Assembly (NCBI RefSeq): GCF_004348515.1 | Contig: NZ_SMKH01000010.1 | Location: forward strand, 1 to 58,409 | From: Actinomadura sp. KC345 | GTDB lineage: Bacteria; Actinomycetota; Actinomycetes; Streptosporangiales; Streptosporangiaceae | Length of the DNA stretch: 58,409 nucleotides | Direction of reading: 5' to 3' | Made by a program: the position numbers and the translations under genes | The notes under the pieces: generated by a model | Told to the model about the DNA's origin: nothing | The model's input: only the letters and a program-made list of their open reading frames with translations | Databases searched by the model: none | Shown here: one piece after another, positions 31,148 to 40,016 of the stretch | Layout: every line of letters begins with the position of its first letter | Numbering within the stretch: the first letter of the stretch is position 1

Positions 31148-31177
31148 GCTGAAGTTCTACCATTGAACTACACCCGC
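31107..31177 (-). tRNA. tRNA-Gly (anticodon CCC)
   Basis: 71 bases without encoded CCA. Acceptor stem GCGGGTG/CACCCGC, D-arm GTTCAATGGTAGAAC, anticodon arm TCAGC-TTCCCAA-GCTGA with CCC at the wobble positions, T-arm CGGGT-TCGATTC-CCGT region, discriminator T. The gene is whole and is the attachment site of the AICE, whose end rebuilt its 3' half. Confidence 0.93.
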
Positions 31178-31255
31178 GTGGGGCCTGGTGGGCCGCCGCG
31201 CTGTGGATACTGTACCGGATCGTCGGTGGGGGTCGGGTGGGATAGTTTTTCTGGC

Positions 31256-31831
31256 GTGCTGCTCTCCGATCGTGACATCAGGGCCGAGCTCGAGTCTGGG
31301 CGGGTGAAGATCGACCCGTATGAGCCGGGGATGGTTCAGCCGTCCAGTGTGGACGTTCGGCTGGACCGGTGGTTCCGGGTGTTCGAGAACCACAAGTATC
31401 CCCACATCGATCCGTCTGTGGAGCAGCCGGATCTGACGCGGCTGCTGGAGGTGCGGGCCGAGGAGCCGTTCGTGCTGCATCCCGGGGAGTTCGTGCTGGC
31501 CTCGACGTACGAGGTGTTCGGGCTGCCGGACGATCTGGCGGCGCGGCTGGAGGGGAAGAGCTCGCTCGGGCGGCTGGGGCTGCTCACGCACTCTACGGCG
31601 GGGTGGATCGATCCGGGGTTCGTGGGGCACGTGACGCTGGAGTTGTCGAACGTGGCGACGCTGCCGATCAAGCTGTGGCCGGGAATGAAGATCGGTCAGA
31701 TGTGCCTGTTCCGGACGAGTTCGCCGGCCGAGTACCCCTACGGGGCGGAGCGGTACGGGTCGCGGTACCAGGACCAGCGGGGGCCGACGCCGTCGCGGTC
31801 GTACCTGAACTTCCACCGTACGAAGGTGTAA
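31256..31831 (+). CDS. dcd: dCTP deaminase
   Basis: A 191-residue protein of normal Dcd length. It shows [38 protein letters not shown], the substrate motif [20 protein letters not shown] and [19 protein letters not shown]. It deaminates dCTP to dUTP (some actinobacterial forms go on to dUMP). Start GTG ([15 protein letters not shown]); the upstream open frame runs over the tRNA and is not coding. First intact chromosomal gene right of the AICE. Confidence 0.94.
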   Translation: MLLSDRDIRAELESGRVKIDPYEPGMVQPSSVDVRLDRWFRVFENHKYPHIDPSVEQPDLTRLLEVRAEEPFVLHPGEFVLASTYEVFGLPDDLAARLEGKSSLGRLGLLTHSTAGWIDPGFVGHVTLELSNVATLPIKLWPGMKIGQMCLFRTSSPAEYPYGAERYGSRYQDQRGPTPSRSYLNFHRTKV

Positions 31832-32033
31832 GACGTGCTCGATTCGTGACCTCAACGTGACGAAAAGCACCGAAAGATGAAACATGTTCTCTGAACGGGT
31901 AGTTTCGGGCGACGCACTGGTTTGGCGTCTGGTTGACGTCCTCTTTGGATGAGGTCGTCGCGTCCGGGCGCCTGGACGGATAGGGCGACCCGTTTCCGCG
32001 CCTCACCCAGACGTGGGAACCCGAGAGGAGATC

Positions 32034-33284
32034 GTGTCAGTACTCCGCGCGGAAAGCGTCACCAAGATCTTCGGCCGCAGGGCGGCCGAGGCACAGCGGA
32101 AACTCAAGGCCGGAGCCGATTCGAAGGCGATTCGGGACCTCGGCGTCACAGCCGCGGTGCTGGACGCCTCGTTCGAGGTCAACGAAGGCGAGATCTTCGT
32201 GGTCATGGGTTTGTCGGGGTCCGGGAAGTCGACGCTGATCCGGACGCTCAACGGGCTGCTGGGGGTCACCTCCGGGAGCGTTGAGATCGACGGCCAGGAC
32301 ATCGCGAAGATGTCGCCGAAGGCGCTGCGAGCGATTCGGCAGAACAAGATCAGCATGGTCTTCCAGCACTTCGCGCTCTTCCCCCACCGGACGGTTCTCG
32401 CGAACGCCGCGTACGGGCTCGAGGTCCGCGGCGTTCCGAAGGAAGAACGCGAGAGGACCGCCCGGGAGTTCCTGGGTCTGGTCGGTCTCGAAGGATGGGA
32501 GGACAAGGTCCCCGGTCAGCTGTCCGGCGGAATGAAGCAGCGCGTGGGGCTTGCCCGAGCGCTCGCGTCGGGCACCGACATCATCCTGATGGACGAGGCG
32601 TTCAGCGCCCTGGACCCGCTGATCCGCCGGGAGGTGCAGGACCTCCTGCTGGATCTGCAGGGACAGTTCGGCAAGACGATCGTCTTCATCACCCACGACC
32701 TGAACGAGGCCATGCGCATCGGTGACCGCATCGCGGTGATGCGGGAGGGCCGGATCGTGCAGATCGGAACGGCCGAGGAGATCCTCACGGATCCGGCCAA
32801 CGACTACGTCGCGCAGTTCGTGGCGGACGTGGACCGTACCAGGGTCCTGACGGCGGCCTCGGTCATGGAGAAGCCGCTGGTCACGGTGCTGTCGACGACG
32901 GGTCCGCGGACAGCGCTGCGCACGATGCGCGAGGCCCAGACGTCGGCGGCGTTCGTGATCGGCCGGGACCGCAAGCTGATCGGGCGGGTCCGCGCGACGG
33001 TGATCGCGGACGCGGTGCAGGACAACGTCCAGAAGCTCGACGGCCTGATCGACCCCGAGGACCCGGAGCCCGTGTCCCCCGACACCCCGGTGGCGGACCT
33101 GTTCGTCAGGTGCGCCGAGAGCGACCTGCCCGTGCCGGTCGCGGACGAGGACGGGACGCTGATCGGCGTGATCCCGCGGGTGACGCTCCTGACGGCTCTC
33201 GGGGCCATCAACACGCATGTGGACGAGGTTGTCGAAGAGCCGGAGCTCGCACTGACGAAGGAGGGCAGCGGTGTTGACGACTAA
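32034..33284 (+). CDS. proV: glycine betaine/proline ABC transporter ATPase with CBS domains
   Basis: A 416-residue ATPase of the ProV/OpuAA type: Walker A GLSGSGKST, Q-loop VFQHFALFPH, signature LSGGMKQRVGLARALA, Walker B IILMDEAFSALDP, H-loop ITHDLNEA, then two C-terminal CBS-type segments (AAFVIGRDRKLIGRVRATVI; LPVPVADEDGTLIGVIPRVT) that sense ionic strength in this family. GTG start after GAGGAG. It overlaps the permease gene by 14 bases. Role: osmoprotectant uptake. The 200 bases upstream hold no gene. Confidence 0.92.
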   Translation: MSVLRAESVTKIFGRRAAEAQRKLKAGADSKAIRDLGVTAAVLDASFEVNEGEIFVVMGLSGSGKSTLIRTLNGLLGVTSGSVEIDGQDIAKMSPKALRAIRQNKISMVFQHFALFPHRTVLANAAYGLEVRGVPKEERERTAREFLGLVGLEGWEDKVPGQLSGGMKQRVGLARALASGTDIILMDEAFSALDPLIRREVQDLLLDLQGQFGKTIVFITHDLNEAMRIGDRIAVMREGRIVQIGTAEEILTDPANDYVAQFVADVDRTRVLTAASVMEKPLVTVLSTTGPRTALRTMREAQTSAAFVIGRDRKLIGRVRATVIADAVQDNVQKLDGLIDPEDPEPVSPDTPVADLFVRCAESDLPVPVADEDGTLIGVIPRVTLLTALGAINTHVDEVVEEPELALTKEGSGVDD

Positions 33285-34251
33285 CGCCTTCGCACTGGAG
33301 CTGCCCCGGGCGCCGGTCGGCGAATGGTTCGACACCCTGGTGACCTGGTGCACCGACAACCTCGGGTGGCTGTTCGACGGGATCGGTTCGGCGATCGACG
33401 CGTCGGTCGAAGGGCTGACGACCGTGCTGACGTCGCTGCAGCCGATCGCGCTCGCGGTGATCCTCGCGATCGTGGCCCTGCTGATCAGCGGCTGGAAGCT
33501 GGGCGTGTTCACGATCCTCGGCTTCGCGCTGATCGACAGCATGGAGCTGTGGGAGGACTCGATGGACTCCCTGGCCCTGGTGATCGTCGCCGCGGTGGTG
33601 TCGATCGTCCTGTCGGTACCGATCGGCATCGCGGCGGCACGCAACGACGTGGTGAGCCGCATCGTCCGGCCGGTCCTCGACTTCATGCAGACGATGCCGG
33701 CGTTCGTCTACCTGATCCCCGCGATCTTCTTCTTCAGCATCGGGGCGGTCCCGGGCGTGGTCGCCACGGTGATCTTCTCGATGCCGCCGGGAGTGCGGCT
33801 GACCGAGCTCGGCATCCGCGGTGTCGACCCGGAGATGGTCGAGGCGGGCGAGGCGTTCGGCACGCCGCCGAACCGGATCCTGACCCGCATCCAGATCCCG
33901 CTCGCCATGCCGTCGATCATGGCCGGCATCAACCAGCTGATCATGCTGTCGCTGTCGATGGTCGTCATCGCGGGCATGGTCGGCGCCGGCGGCCTCGGCG
34001 GTGTGGTGCTCGAGGGCATCAACCGGGTGGACGTGGCCACGGGCTTCGAGGGCGGCATCGCGGTCGTCATCCTGGCCATCTACCTGGACCGCCTCACCGG
34101 CGCCTTCGGGAACGGCCCGAGCCTGCTGCGCGTGCTGTTCACCCGCGGCATGAACGGCCGCCGCCGCACGACCGCCCCCACGCCGGACAAGCCGGCCGAC
34201 AAGGCGCCTGCGAAGGCAACCGACCCGGAGCCCGAGCCCGTGGGCCGATGA
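33271..34251 (+). CDS. proW: glycine betaine/proline ABC transporter permease
   Basis: A 326-residue membrane protein with an amphipathic N-terminus, about seven hydrophobic segments and the permease loop GIRGVDPEMVEAGEAFGTPP (the EAA motif contacting the ATPase). The C-terminal tail is basic and Pro/Lys-rich. GTG start within the end of the ATPase gene. Together with its neighbours it forms a complete proVWX-type importer. Confidence 0.92.
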   Translation: MLTTNAFALELPRAPVGEWFDTLVTWCTDNLGWLFDGIGSAIDASVEGLTTVLTSLQPIALAVILAIVALLISGWKLGVFTILGFALIDSMELWEDSMDSLALVIVAAVVSIVLSVPIGIAAARNDVVSRIVRPVLDFMQTMPAFVYLIPAIFFFSIGAVPGVVATVIFSMPPGVRLTELGIRGVDPEMVEAGEAFGTPPNRILTRIQIPLAMPSIMAGINQLIMLSLSMVVIAGMVGAGGLGGVVLEGINRVDVATGFEGGIAVVILAIYLDRLTGAFGNGPSLLRVLFTRGMNGRRRTTAPTPDKPADKAPAKATDPEPEPVGR

Positions 34252-34303
34252 ACCCCCCGCTCCCCCCTATCTCCCCACCATGAAAGCCAACGAAAGGACG
34301 GGA

Positions 34304-35191
34304 ATGAGCTTCAAGTTCAAGGGTCTGGCCATAGCGCTGACGTTGACGCTGGGTTTGAGCGCCACGGCGTGCGCCGAATCCGACTCCGGAGGAGGGGGAG
34401 AGTCCGACAAGAACATCACCATCGGCATGGTCTCGGGCTGGGCCGAGGGTGAGGCCGCGACGCAGCTCTGGAAGAGGCTGCTGACGGACAAGGGCTACAA
34501 CGTCGAGGTCCAGACGCTCGACACCGGACCGCTCTACGCCGGCATGGCGAAGGGCGACGTCGACCTGTTCCTCGACGCCTGGCTGCCGGGCACCCACGAG
34601 GACTACTGGAATCAGTACGGCGACAAGCTGGAGAAGGTCGGCGCCTGGTACGACTCGGCGCCGCTGACCATCGCGGTGCCGAACTACTCGCCGCTGAAGT
34701 CGCTCGAGGACCTCAAGGGCAAGGGCTCCGAGTACGACGGCAAGATCATCGGGATCGAGAAGAGCTCCGGCCTGTACCGGGTGTCGCAGGAGGACATGCT
34801 TCCCGCGTACGGCCTGGAGGACGAGTTCACGATCACGACGTCCTCGACGCCGGCGATGCTCACCGAGCTGCAGAAGGCGATCGACGCCAAGGAGAACATC
34901 GTCGTCACCCTGTGGCGGCCGCACTGGGCGTACACGAAGATGCCCATCCGCGACCTGAAGGACCCGAAGGGTGCGATGGGCAAGCCGGACGGCGTCTACA
35001 CGGTCGCCCGTAGCGGCTTCGCCGAGGACCAGCCGGACGTCAGCGGCTGGCTGAAGAAGTTCAAGATGAACGACGAGCAGCTCGGCTCGCTCGAGGACCT
35101 CATGGAGAACAAGTACAAGGGCAAGCCCGACCAGGCTGTGGACGAGTGGCTGAAGAACAACGCCAACTTCGCCCAGTCCATGACGGGCTGA
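34304..35191 (+). CDS. glycine betaine-binding lipoprotein
   Basis: A 295-residue substrate-binding protein: signal MSFKFKGLAIALTLTLGLSA with lipobox ATAC, then NITIGMVSGWAEGEAATQLW, VDLFLDAWLPGTHEDYW and ENIVVTLWRPHWAYTKMPIR, the OpuAC-type pocket with its conserved tryptophans. I start at the ATG behind AAAGGACGGGA rather than one eight codons upstream. Last gene of the operon, followed by a strong terminator. Confidence 0.9.
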   Translation: MSFKFKGLAIALTLTLGLSATACAESDSGGGGESDKNITIGMVSGWAEGEAATQLWKRLLTDKGYNVEVQTLDTGPLYAGMAKGDVDLFLDAWLPGTHEDYWNQYGDKLEKVGAWYDSAPLTIAVPNYSPLKSLEDLKGKGSEYDGKIIGIEKSSGLYRVSQEDMLPAYGLEDEFTITTSSTPAMLTELQKAIDAKENIVVTLWRPHWAYTKMPIRDLKDPKGAMGKPDGVYTVARSGFAEDQPDVSGWLKKFKMNDEQLGSLEDLMENKYKGKPDQAVDEWLKNNANFAQSMTG

Positions 35192-35220
35192 CGTCTCCAG
35201 GGACGTTCGTTCCAGCGGCA

Positions 35221-35251
35221 GAGGGCCGTCCGGGTGAACCGGACGGCCCTC
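35221..35251 (+). terminator. rho-independent terminator of the betaine operon
   Basis: Perfect 13-bp stem GAGGGCCGTCCGG / CCGGACGGCCCTC with a 5-base loop. Confidence 0.8.
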
Positions 35252-35317
35252 TGCCGTTGAAGGGCCTGCTGAGCCGCGGTGAAAGCGGGCCACCGGGCTC
35301 GGCGCGGCCGGACGGCG

Positions 35318-36061
35318 TCACTCGGCGAGGCCGACGACGAACAGGACCGCCGTCAGCCCCAGCCCGGTTGCGCCCAGCGTCATGACCCGGGGGTGGACGC
35401 TGTGCGCCTCGGGCAGGATCTCGGCGGCGGACAGGTAGAGCAGGACGCCCGCGAACAGCCCGAGGTACGGGCCGAGGAACGCGTCCGGCACCTGGATGAG
35501 CGTCCCGAGCGCGGCCCCGGCGATCGGGGCGACGGCGTCGGCGAGCAGGAGCACGACGGCGGGACGGCGGTCGCCCCGGTTCAGGGACGCGGCCGTGACG
35601 GTGTTGAACCCGTCCGCGAAGTCGTGCGCGATCACGGCGAGCGCCACGAAGACCCCGACCTCGGTCCCGGACTGGAAGCCGAGGCCGATGCTGACCCCGT
35701 CCATCAGGCTGTGGGCGACCAGCGCGGACGCGGCGAGCAGCCCCGCCGAGCCGCCGCCGTGCGCGTGGGCGTGCGCGTGCGGGGCGTACTCGTGCTCGTG
35801 GGCCCGGTGGATCGCCACGGCCTGCTCCACGACGTGCAGCAGCAGGAATCCGGCCGCGAACCCGATCATGGGCGCGGGGACGCCGAGCGGGGAGTGCCGC
35901 GTCATCTCCAGCGACTCGGGGACGAGGTCGAAGGCGACGATCCCGAGCATGAGGCCGCCCGCCAGCCCGAGGACGAGGTGCCGGTTGTCGCGCACCTTCA
36001 TCGCGGCGAGGCCCCCGGCGAGGGTCATCAGGAACGCGACGAGGGACACGAGCACAGCCAT
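35318..36061 (-). CDS. ZIP-family metal transporter
   Basis: A 247-residue membrane protein with about eight segments. The metal-binding helices are seen as VAHSLMDGVSIGLGFQ (TM4) and VIAHDFADGFNTVTAA (TM5), and a His-rich cytoplasmic loop (HEHEYAPHAHAHAHGGG) lies between TM3 and TM4. Such proteins import zinc or related divalent ions. Convergent with the betaine operon; no regulator next to it. Confidence 0.9.
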   Translation of the reverse strand: MAVLVSLVAFLMTLAGGLAAMKVRDNRHLVLGLAGGLMLGIVAFDLVPESLEMTRHSPLGVPAPMIGFAAGFLLLHVVEQAVAIHRAHEHEYAPHAHAHAHGGGSAGLLAASALVAHSLMDGVSIGLGFQSGTEVGVFVALAVIAHDFADGFNTVTAASLNRGDRRPAVVLLLADAVAPIAGAALGTLIQVPDAFLGPYLGLFAGVLLYLSAAEILPEAHSVHPRVMTLGATGLGLTAVLFVVGLAE

Positions 36062-36167
36062 CCCTGGGTCTTACCAGGGGTGACCCACCACAATCCCGTC
36101 TCGGCGCCCTGAAACGCGGGACGGGCCTGTTGCCGACGTGCGGCATGGCTCGGCCGCCCCTAACGAC

Positions 36168-36204
36168 GAGAAAGGACCCCCGGCCTTGGCCGAAGGTCCT
36201 TCTC
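36168..36204 (-). terminator. terminator after the Fe-S oxidoreductase
   Basis: Near-perfect stem GAGAAAGGACCCCCGGCC / GGCCGAAGGTCCTTCTC with a 2-3-base loop, just downstream of the minus-strand gene. Confidence 0.78.
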
Positions 36205-36218
36205 GCGTGCGGTGTCCG

Positions 36219-38375
36219 CTACTCGGCGGCGACGGGCTCCTTCTCCTCCGAGCCCGGCGGGGTGCCCTCGCCCTTGATGGAGCGGATCAGCAGCTGGGAG
36301 ACGTCGACGACCTCCAGGGACTCCTTGGCGTCGCCGGCGTTCTTCTTCTCGTTGATGGCGTCGCCCAGCATGACCAGGCAGAACGGGCAGGCGGTGGAGA
36401 CGGTGTCGGGATTGGTCTCCAGCGCCTCGTCCACGCGCTCGGTGTTGATGCGCTTGCCGATGCGCTCTTCCATCCACATCCGCGCGCCGCCGGCGCCGCA
36501 GCAGAAGCCGCGGTCCTTGTGCCGGTGCATCTCCTGGGTCTTGACGCCGGGGACGGTCGCCATGATGTCGCGCGGCTGCTTGTAGACCTTGTTGTGGCGG
36601 CCGAGGAAGCAGGGGTCGTGGTAGGTGATGTTCTCCTCGATCGGGGTGACCGGGGTGAGCCTGCCCTCCTCGACCAGGTGCGCGAGCAACTGGGTGTGGT
36701 GGACGACCTCGTAGTTCCCGCCGATCTGCGGGTACTCGTTGGCCAGGGTGTTGAAGCAGTGCGGGCAGGTCGCCACGATCTTCTTGGCGCCCGCGTCGTT
36801 GAGCGTCTCGACGTTCTGCTGGCCGAGCATCTGGAAGACGAACTCCATGCCCAGCCGGCGGGCCGGGTCACCGGTGCACGCCTCCATCGGCCCCAGCACG
36901 GCGAACTTCACGCCCGCGATGTGCAGCAGCTCGGCGACCGCCTTGGTGGTCTTCTTGGCCCGGTCCTCCAGCGCGCCCGCGCAGCCGACCCAGAACAGGT
37001 ACTCGGTCTCCTCGGGCAGCTTCTCGTCGACGACCTCGACCTCGAAGTCCAGCTCCTCGATCCATTCGAGGCGCTTCATCTCCGACATGCCCCACGGGTT
37101 GCCCTTGTTCTCCAGGTTCTTCAGCATCACGCCGGCCTCGGACGGGAAGCTCGACTCGATCATGACCTGGAAGCGGCGCATGTCCAGGATGTGGTCGATG
37201 TGCTCGATGTCGACCGGGCACTGCTCCACGCAGGCGCCGCAGTTGGTGCACGACCACAGGACGTCCGGGTGGATGACGCCGTCGTCGGCGACGAGCTCCT
37301 TGTCCACCTGCATGGCGGCCTTCTGCTCGTCGGTGAACTTCTCCCGCTGGTCCTCGGACGCGGTCATGTACGGCGCCTTGGCCAGCGCGTGGTCGCGCAG
37401 CTCCAGCACCAGCATCTTCGGCGACAGCGGCTTGCCGGTGTTCCAGGCCGGGCACTGCGACTGGCAGCGGCCGCACTCGGTGCAGGTCGCCATGTCGAGG
37501 AAGCCCTTCCAGGTGAAGTCCTCGATCTTGCCGCGGCCGAAGACGTCCTCGTCGGGGTCGGCCTCCTCGAAGTCGAGCGGCTTGCCGTCCGACATCATCG
37601 GCTGCGCGGCGCCGAGGCCGTCCGGGCTGCGCTTGAACATGACGTTCAGCGGGGCCAGGAAGATGTGCAGGTGCTTGGAGTGCACCACGAACACCAGGAA
37701 CACCAGCGCGACGCCGATGTGCAGCAGCAGCCCGACCGACTCCAGGACCTCCAGGGTGCTGTCGCTCATCCCCTCGAACAGGTTCCCGGTCAGGTGCGAG
37801 AAGTAGGCGGCGCCGCTGTAGCCGAAGTTGTCGCGGGCGACCTCCACGCCCCGGAAGAAGAACATCGTCCAGATCACGTTGAAGATCATGAACAGCGTGA
37901 TCCACGCGCCGGACAGGTGCGAGCCCTTGAACCGCGACCGGCGGCCGAGCCGCTTGGGCGAATCCTTGAAGCGGATCGCGGTGAAGACGATCAGTCCGGC
38001 CAGCGCGGCCAGCGCGATGGTGTCCTGCACGAAGCCGATCGGGCCCCAGGTCTGCAGCCCCGGAATGTGCGCGTCAAGCCCGAACAGCAGCTGGACGCCC
38101 GCCTCCAGGTAGACGGTCGCCAGCAGGAAGAACGCCCACATCACCGCGAAGTGCGCGGCGCCGGCCACGGTCCACTTCAGCAGCTTGCGCTGCCCGAAGA
38201 CCTCCACGGCCTGGCCTTCGACGGCCTTCCGGGGCTCACGCTTGACCTGGAGCGTCCGCTCGGGGTCGGGCTGGCCGCTCTTGGCGATCTGGTACAGGAA
38301 CAGCACCCGCCGACCGGCGAGCGCCAGAGCGACCGCCGTTCCGGCGAGCCCAATGACCAACGTGATCCAGAACAC
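36219..38375 (-). CDS. membrane (Fe-S)-binding heterodisulfide reductase-related protein
   Basis: A 718-residue protein. The N-terminal 250 residues hold about five membrane helices like nitrate-reductase gamma/HdrE. They are followed by two 4Fe-4S motifs (CTECGRCQSQCP, CTNCGACVEQCP) and two CCG domains (WVGCAGALEDRAKK..., CFLGRHN...FCCGAGGARMWME). It resembles mycobacterial Rv0338c-type reductases. The layout suggests electron transfer between a soluble donor, possibly acyl-CoA dehydrogenase/ETF, and the quinone pool. GTG start after GGAGG. Monocistronic. Confidence 0.85.
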   Translation of the reverse strand: MFWITLVIGLAGTAVALALAGRRVLFLYQIAKSGQPDPERTLQVKREPRKAVEGQAVEVFGQRKLLKWTVAGAAHFAVMWAFFLLATVYLEAGVQLLFGLDAHIPGLQTWGPIGFVQDTIALAALAGLIVFTAIRFKDSPKRLGRRSRFKGSHLSGAWITLFMIFNVIWTMFFFRGVEVARDNFGYSGAAYFSHLTGNLFEGMSDSTLEVLESVGLLLHIGVALVFLVFVVHSKHLHIFLAPLNVMFKRSPDGLGAAQPMMSDGKPLDFEEADPDEDVFGRGKIEDFTWKGFLDMATCTECGRCQSQCPAWNTGKPLSPKMLVLELRDHALAKAPYMTASEDQREKFTDEQKAAMQVDKELVADDGVIHPDVLWSCTNCGACVEQCPVDIEHIDHILDMRRFQVMIESSFPSEAGVMLKNLENKGNPWGMSEMKRLEWIEELDFEVEVVDEKLPEETEYLFWVGCAGALEDRAKKTTKAVAELLHIAGVKFAVLGPMEACTGDPARRLGMEFVFQMLGQQNVETLNDAGAKKIVATCPHCFNTLANEYPQIGGNYEVVHHTQLLAHLVEEGRLTPVTPIEENITYHDPCFLGRHNKVYKQPRDIMATVPGVKTQEMHRHKDRGFCCGAGGARMWMEERIGKRINTERVDEALETNPDTVSTACPFCLVMLGDAINEKKNAGDAKESLEVVDVSQLLIRSIKGEGTPPGSEEKEPVAAE

Positions 38376-38453
38376 TGTTCCGTCCTCCTGGGGTACGGGC
38401 GATGGCAGTCAGCGTAGGGCTCGCGACAGACTGCACTTCATCCGGGTCCCGAA

Positions 38454-38468
38454 TACTACTCGGTAGTA
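38454..38468. promoter_or_regulatory. perfect palindrome upstream of the Fe-S oxidoreductase
   Basis: TACTAC-TCG-GTAGTA, about 80 bases upstream of the oxidoreductase start and about 180 upstream of the divergent TIGR03086 gene. A TetR-type operator is likely; no regulator gene lies nearby. Confidence 0.5.
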
Positions 38469-38646
38469 GCTTACGCGTCACATACGCAGGTCGGCACACG
38501 GTACGCCCACCCGGAGACCGCCCGCTTCCCCCTCACCTTATGAATTCCACATGTGCGATGAGTATCGGGAGCATGCGGAGTCCGTATCAGCGGGAGGGAA
38601 CCTTTCAGCGGTATCCCGCACGGACTCGTCCTACGGAGGACCCCGG

Positions 38647-39246
38647 ATGACCTCGATGCCCGACCTCACGCCCGCCGCACGCCGGATGGCCGACCTGCTG
38701 GCAGGCGTCCGCGACCACCAGCTCGACGCGCCGACTCCGTGCGAGGACATGTCGCTCGCCACGCTCATCGACCACGTCGGCGGCCTGACCCAGGCCTTCA
38801 CGTGGGCCGCCGCGAAGGACGTCCCGGACGGCGGGTCGCAGCCGCCGTCCCCCGACGCGTCCCGCCTCGGGCCGGACTGGCGCACCCGCATCCCCGAGCA
38901 ACTCGACGCGCTCGCCGCCGCCTGGCGGTCCCCCGACGCCTGGCAGGGCATGACCGAGGCCGGCGGCCTGCAGATGCCAGGCCACGAGGCCGGCCGGGTC
39001 GCGCTGAACGAACTGGTCGTGCACGGCTGGGACATCGCCCGCGCCAGCGGCCAGCCCTACGACGCCGGCGAGGAGGAGATCGACGCCTGCCTCGCCTTCG
39101 TCGCGCCGGCCGTCGAGCAGAGCGGCGGCAAGGGCATCGAGGGCCTCTTCGGCCCCGCCGTCGAGATCCCGGACAGCGCCCCTGCCGTGGACCGCCTCAT
39201 CGCCCTCGCCGGCCGTGACCCCTCCTGGGCCGCCCCGGAGGGGTGA
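38647..39246 (+). CDS. TIGR03086-family (mycothiol/DinB-like) protein
   Basis: A 199-residue protein with the family's layout: TPCEDMSLATLIDHVGGLTQ near the N-terminus (His for metal), GHEAGRVALNELVVHGWDIA in the middle (second His), and CLAFVAPAVE. DinB-like four-helix fold of the mycothiol-dependent maleylpyruvate isomerase superfamily. ATG behind GGAGGA; upstream in-frame starts lack a ribosome site. The specific reaction is unknown. Confidence 0.85.
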   Translation: MTSMPDLTPAARRMADLLAGVRDHQLDAPTPCEDMSLATLIDHVGGLTQAFTWAAAKDVPDGGSQPPSPDASRLGPDWRTRIPEQLDALAAAWRSPDAWQGMTEAGGLQMPGHEAGRVALNELVVHGWDIARASGQPYDAGEEEIDACLAFVAPAVEQSGGKGIEGLFGPAVEIPDSAPAVDRLIALAGRDPSWAAPEG

Positions 39247-39256
39247 CCTGGCGAGT

Positions 39257-39295
39257 CCCCGCTCCCCGGCGCGCCGGGGAGCGGGGAGGTTTTAC
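39257..39295 (+). terminator. rho-independent terminator
   Basis: 14-bp perfect stem CCCCGCTCCCCGGC / GCCGGGGAGCGGGG followed by AGGTTTT. Confidence 0.85.
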
Positions 39296-39365
39296 CCGGG
39301 TCGCCTAGCCCCTGATCTCACGTTTTGTGACGATTGAAGAGGGGCGGGATCAGGGGGAGGAAGAC

Positions 39366-40016
39366 ATGGCCGACACCGCCGCAACACCGCAATGGCATGT
39401 CGTCGGCGACTGGTTCGACGTCTGCAAATGCACCATCCCGTGCCCGTGCACTTACGCGCAGCCTCCCACCTCCGGGGACTGCGACGGAGTGCTGGCGTGG
39501 CACATCCGCGAAGGGCGGTACGGAGACGTCCCGCTCGACGGTCTCAATGTCCTGATGCTCGGCTCTTTCGTGGGGAACGCGTGGGGTGAGCACTCCGACG
39601 CCTACGCGGCCGTCTTCATGGACGAGCGCGCCGACGATTCCCAGCGCGAAGCCCTCGGGAAGATCTTCGGCGGGGAGGCCGGGGGCTGGCCCGCCCAGTT
39701 CGTGGAGATGTTCGGTCCCGAGATGAGGGGACTCGAATACGCGCCCGTCACGATCTCGGTCGACGAGGACCTCGCCACGTGGAACGCGGAGGTTCCCGGC
39801 CGGGTCACGGCGAGGGCCGAGGCCCTCACCGGCCCCACGGCCCCCGAGGGGGCACGGGTGCAGACGATCAATCCGCCCGGTTCCGAGACCGGTCCCGGGC
39901 AGGTCGCCACCTGGGGCCGGGCCCTCGCCGACCAGGTCGACGCCTTCGGGTTCGCATGGGACTGGGGAGGCCGCTCCAGCAAGCACATACCGTTCGACTG
40001 GAGCGGACCCGAGTGA
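39366..40016 (+). CDS. DUF1326 domain protein
   Basis: A 216-residue protein with the DUF1326 hallmark DWFDVCKCTIPCPCTYAQPP (Cys-rich N-terminus, potential metal site). Also seen: GNAWGEHSDAYAAVFMDERA, and RSSKHIPFDWSGPE at the end. ATG after GGGAGGA. Its stop overlaps the GTG of the DUF2182 gene, a pairing often seen, and the two are presumed to work together at the membrane. The biochemical role is unknown. Confidence 0.87.
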   Translation: MADTAATPQWHVVGDWFDVCKCTIPCPCTYAQPPTSGDCDGVLAWHIREGRYGDVPLDGLNVLMLGSFVGNAWGEHSDAYAAVFMDERADDSQREALGKIFGGEAGGWPAQFVEMFGPEMRGLEYAPVTISVDEDLATWNAEVPGRVTARAEALTGPTAPEGARVQTINPPGSETGPGQVATWGRALADQVDAFGFAWDWGGRSSKHIPFDWSGPE

